From: Gp7-AA10 sp035636095
GTDB lineage: Bacteria; Acidobacteriota; Thermoanaerobaculia; Gp7-AA8
Direction: 5' to 3'
Assembly: GCA_035636095.1 (NCBI GenBank)
Contig: DASPZU010000053.1
Span: 1 to 64,000, forward strand
Length of the DNA stretch: 64,000 nucleotides
Made by a program: the position numbers and the translations under genes. Below, in pieces: positions 62,516 to 64,000 of the stretch; the stretch's first letter is position 1, and every line of letters begins with the position of its first letter. The notes under the pieces are model-generated. The model ran no database searches. It worked only from the letters and a program-made list of their open reading frames with translations, and had not been told where the DNA came from.

Positions 62516-64000
62516 GCCCTCTTCACTTCCCGCTCTTCTTCCGCGCCGTCGTCGATGTAGAGCTGATCGATGATGTCCTTGTATTTCTTGTCGATCACTT
62601 TGCGCTTCACTTTCAGCGATGGCGTGATCTCGTCGTTCTCGATCGTGAAGTCGCGCGCCAGCAGCGCGAATCGCCGAATCTTCTCCTGCCGGTCGAGATT
62701 GCGATTGAAACGATCGATCTCGTTTTGAAAGATCGCCTTCACGCGGTCGTTGGCGACCAGGTCTTCGCGAGATTTGAACGCGATTCCCATGGTCGCGGCG
62801 TCGCGCTCCAGTTTTTCGAAATTCGGAACGATCAAAGCCGCCACATACTTGCGCTTGTCTCCGATCAGCACCGGAGTGCCGATGTAAGGAGAGCTCTTCA
62901 GCAGCGCTTCCAGCGGCTGCGGCGCGATGTTCTTGCCATAGGCGTTGATGATGATGTCTTTCTTGCGATCGGTGATCTTGAGGAAGCCGTCTTTGTCGAT
63001 TTCGCCGATGTCGCCGGTGTGGAACCAGCCCTCGGGGTCGATGGCCTGGGCCGTCGCCTCGGGGTTGTTCCAGTAACCCTTCATGATGTTCGGTCCGCGC
63101 GCCAGGATCTCGCCGTCGGTAGCGATCTTCACTTCCACGCCCGAGATGATCTTGCCCACCGTGCCGATCTTGCGGAAGTTGGGCAGGTTTGCGGAAATGA
63201 CCGGCGACGTTTCCGTCAGGCCGTAGCCCTCGAGGATTTCGACGCCCGCGCCGATGAAGAATGCCGCCAGCTCCGGCGATAGCGGTGCGCCGCCGGAAAA
63301 GACGTACTGCACGCGTCCGCCCAGGCGTTCCAGGATCTTGTGGAAGACGAGCTTGTCAGCGATCGCGGACTTTATCGCCAAGCCGATCGGCATCGGCTTC
63401 TTTTCAACGCGATACGGCAGCCGCTCTTCGGCGACCTTCAGGGCCCAGCGGAAGATCTTCTGTTTCGTGCCCGGCTGCGTCGCAACCTGATTCATGATCC
63501 GCTCGCGCATCTTCTCGAACAGCCGGGGAACTGCGGCGAAGACCTGCGGCTTGATCTCCTGCAGGTTCTCGCCCACTTTCGTGACGTTCTCGGCGTACGC
63601 GATCGTGATGCCCTTGTTGAAGTAGAAGTAGTCGGCCATCCGCTCGAAGATGTGCGAGAGGGGAAGGATCGAGATCGCGACCGTTTCCGGTCCAACCGGC
63701 AGGATGTTCCGCGCCGCTACCACGTTGCTGGTGATGTTGCCGTGCGTCAGCATCGCGCCTTTGGGATTGCCGGTCGTTCCGGAGGTGTAAACGATGGTGG
63801 CGAGATCCTCCGGCCGCGGTTTGGCGTGCAGCTCCTCGAATCGCTTCTCATCGAAGTTGGCGCGGCCGCTCTCCACCACCTGCTGAAACGTCAGCGTGTT
63901 CGGCGGCGCCGAGCGCGCCTCACATACGATGACGTTGTGGACGTGCGGCGTGTGCGACCGTATTTCCTGAATCTTCTGCAACTGCTCCTCGGTCGAACAA
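62512..64000 (-). CDS. fadD: Long-chain fatty acid-CoA ligase, N-terminus outside window
   Basis: At least 496 residues are visible; the frame is open to the window end (STEEQLQKI precedes the first in-frame TTG), so the start is missing. AMP-binding motifs are YTSGTTGNPKGAMLTHGN, GGAPLSPELAAF, EGYGLTETSPV, WFHTGDIGEIDKDGFLKITD and RKKDIIINAYGKNI. It activates fatty acids with ATP and CoA, feeding FadJ, whose start overlaps its stop by four bases. The style is that of the FACS/bubblegum-like branch of long-chain ligases. Confidence 0.94.
   Translation of the reverse strand, partial: CSTEEQLQKIQEIRSHTPHVHNVIVCEARSAPPNTLTFQQVVESGRANFDEKRFEELHAKPRPEDLATIVYTSGTTGNPKGAMLTHGNITSNVVAARNILPVGPETVAISILPLSHIFERMADYFYFNKGITIAYAENVTKVGENLQEIKPQVFAAVPRLFEKMRERIMNQVATQPGTKQKIFRWALKVAEERLPYRVEKKPMPIGLAIKSAIADKLVFHKILERLGGRVQYVFSGGAPLSPELAAFFIGAGVEILEGYGLTETSPVISANLPNFRKIGTVGKIISGVEVKIATDGEILARGPNIMKGYWNNPEATAQAIDPEGWFHTGDIGEIDKDGFLKITDRKKDIIINAYGKNIAPQPLEALLKSSPYIGTPVLIGDKRKYVAALIVPNFEKLERDAATMGIAFKSREDLVANDRVKAIFQNEIDRFNRNLDRQEKIRRFALLARDFTIENDEITPSLKVKRKVIDKKYKDIIDQLYIDDGAEEEREVKRA

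Overview
The window is a 64-kb piece of GC-rich, gene-dense bacterial chromosome. Gene content fits the Acidobacteriota, a judgement from gene families and not from a marker tree. Supporting genes are a diheme cytochrome of the photosynthetic-reaction-centre cytochrome subunit type, several secreted S9 and S1 peptidases, a PA2779/PA2778 gene pair, a b558-type succinate dehydrogenase without sdhD, a giant NAD-glutamate dehydrogenase, and an adhesin-free type IV pilus assembly operon. No tRNA, rRNA, CRISPR array, prophage or integrase was found.

Layout. 1-7.9 kb: two tandem paralogous secreted proteins of unknown function with a cyclophilin-like C-terminal domain (the first is cut by the window edge), a short-chain dehydrogenase coupled to a 49-residue protein, a prolyl-oligopeptidase-type peptidase and a polytopic membrane protein. 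7.9-13.5 kb (minus strand): a cNMP-gated MscS channel coupled to an NtrC-type response regulator, small proteins, and a FecR-domain Tyr/Trp-rich exported protein. 13.6-26.3 kb (minus): pilMNOPQ from a clear sigma70-type promoter, two lipoproteins, a TPR protein, a Roadblock protein, accB, accC, aroK and a phosphodiesterase. 26.4-33.6 kb: rpmB, a bifunctional rel, the PA2779/PA2778 pair, two PLP enzymes and a DUF4142 lipoprotein. 33.6-39.3 kb (minus): sdhCAB, a basic repeat protein and ahcY. 39.3-50.7 kb: a DPP4-like peptidase, an AI-2E family exporter, the diheme cytochrome, dodecin, an N-acetylmuramoyl-L-alanine amidase, a MamK-like actin, a hydrolase, a secreted serine protease and a zinc-ribbon Ser/Thr kinase. 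50.7-64 kb (minus): fadD-fadJ-GT39-metalloprotease joined by 4-base overlaps, then glutamate dehydrogenase and rhomboid.

The main unexplained signal is in the gaps. At least eight intergenic sites hold imperfect palindromes built from a short word (6-9 bases) repeated in tandem on one arm and as its reverse complement on the other. The word differs from site to site but the architecture is the same. Their ends commonly contain the stop codon of the upstream gene and reach the start codon of the downstream gene. One element encodes the whole lipoprotein signal peptide of the PA2778-family peptidase. More conventional REP-like palindromes supply the stop codons of both flanking genes at another site, and copies of one lie inside two coding regions. 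A 217-bp MITE-like element with 24-bp terminal inverted repeats encodes the last residues of a hydrolase. The other standout is a MamK-type actin gene outside any visible magnetosome cluster.
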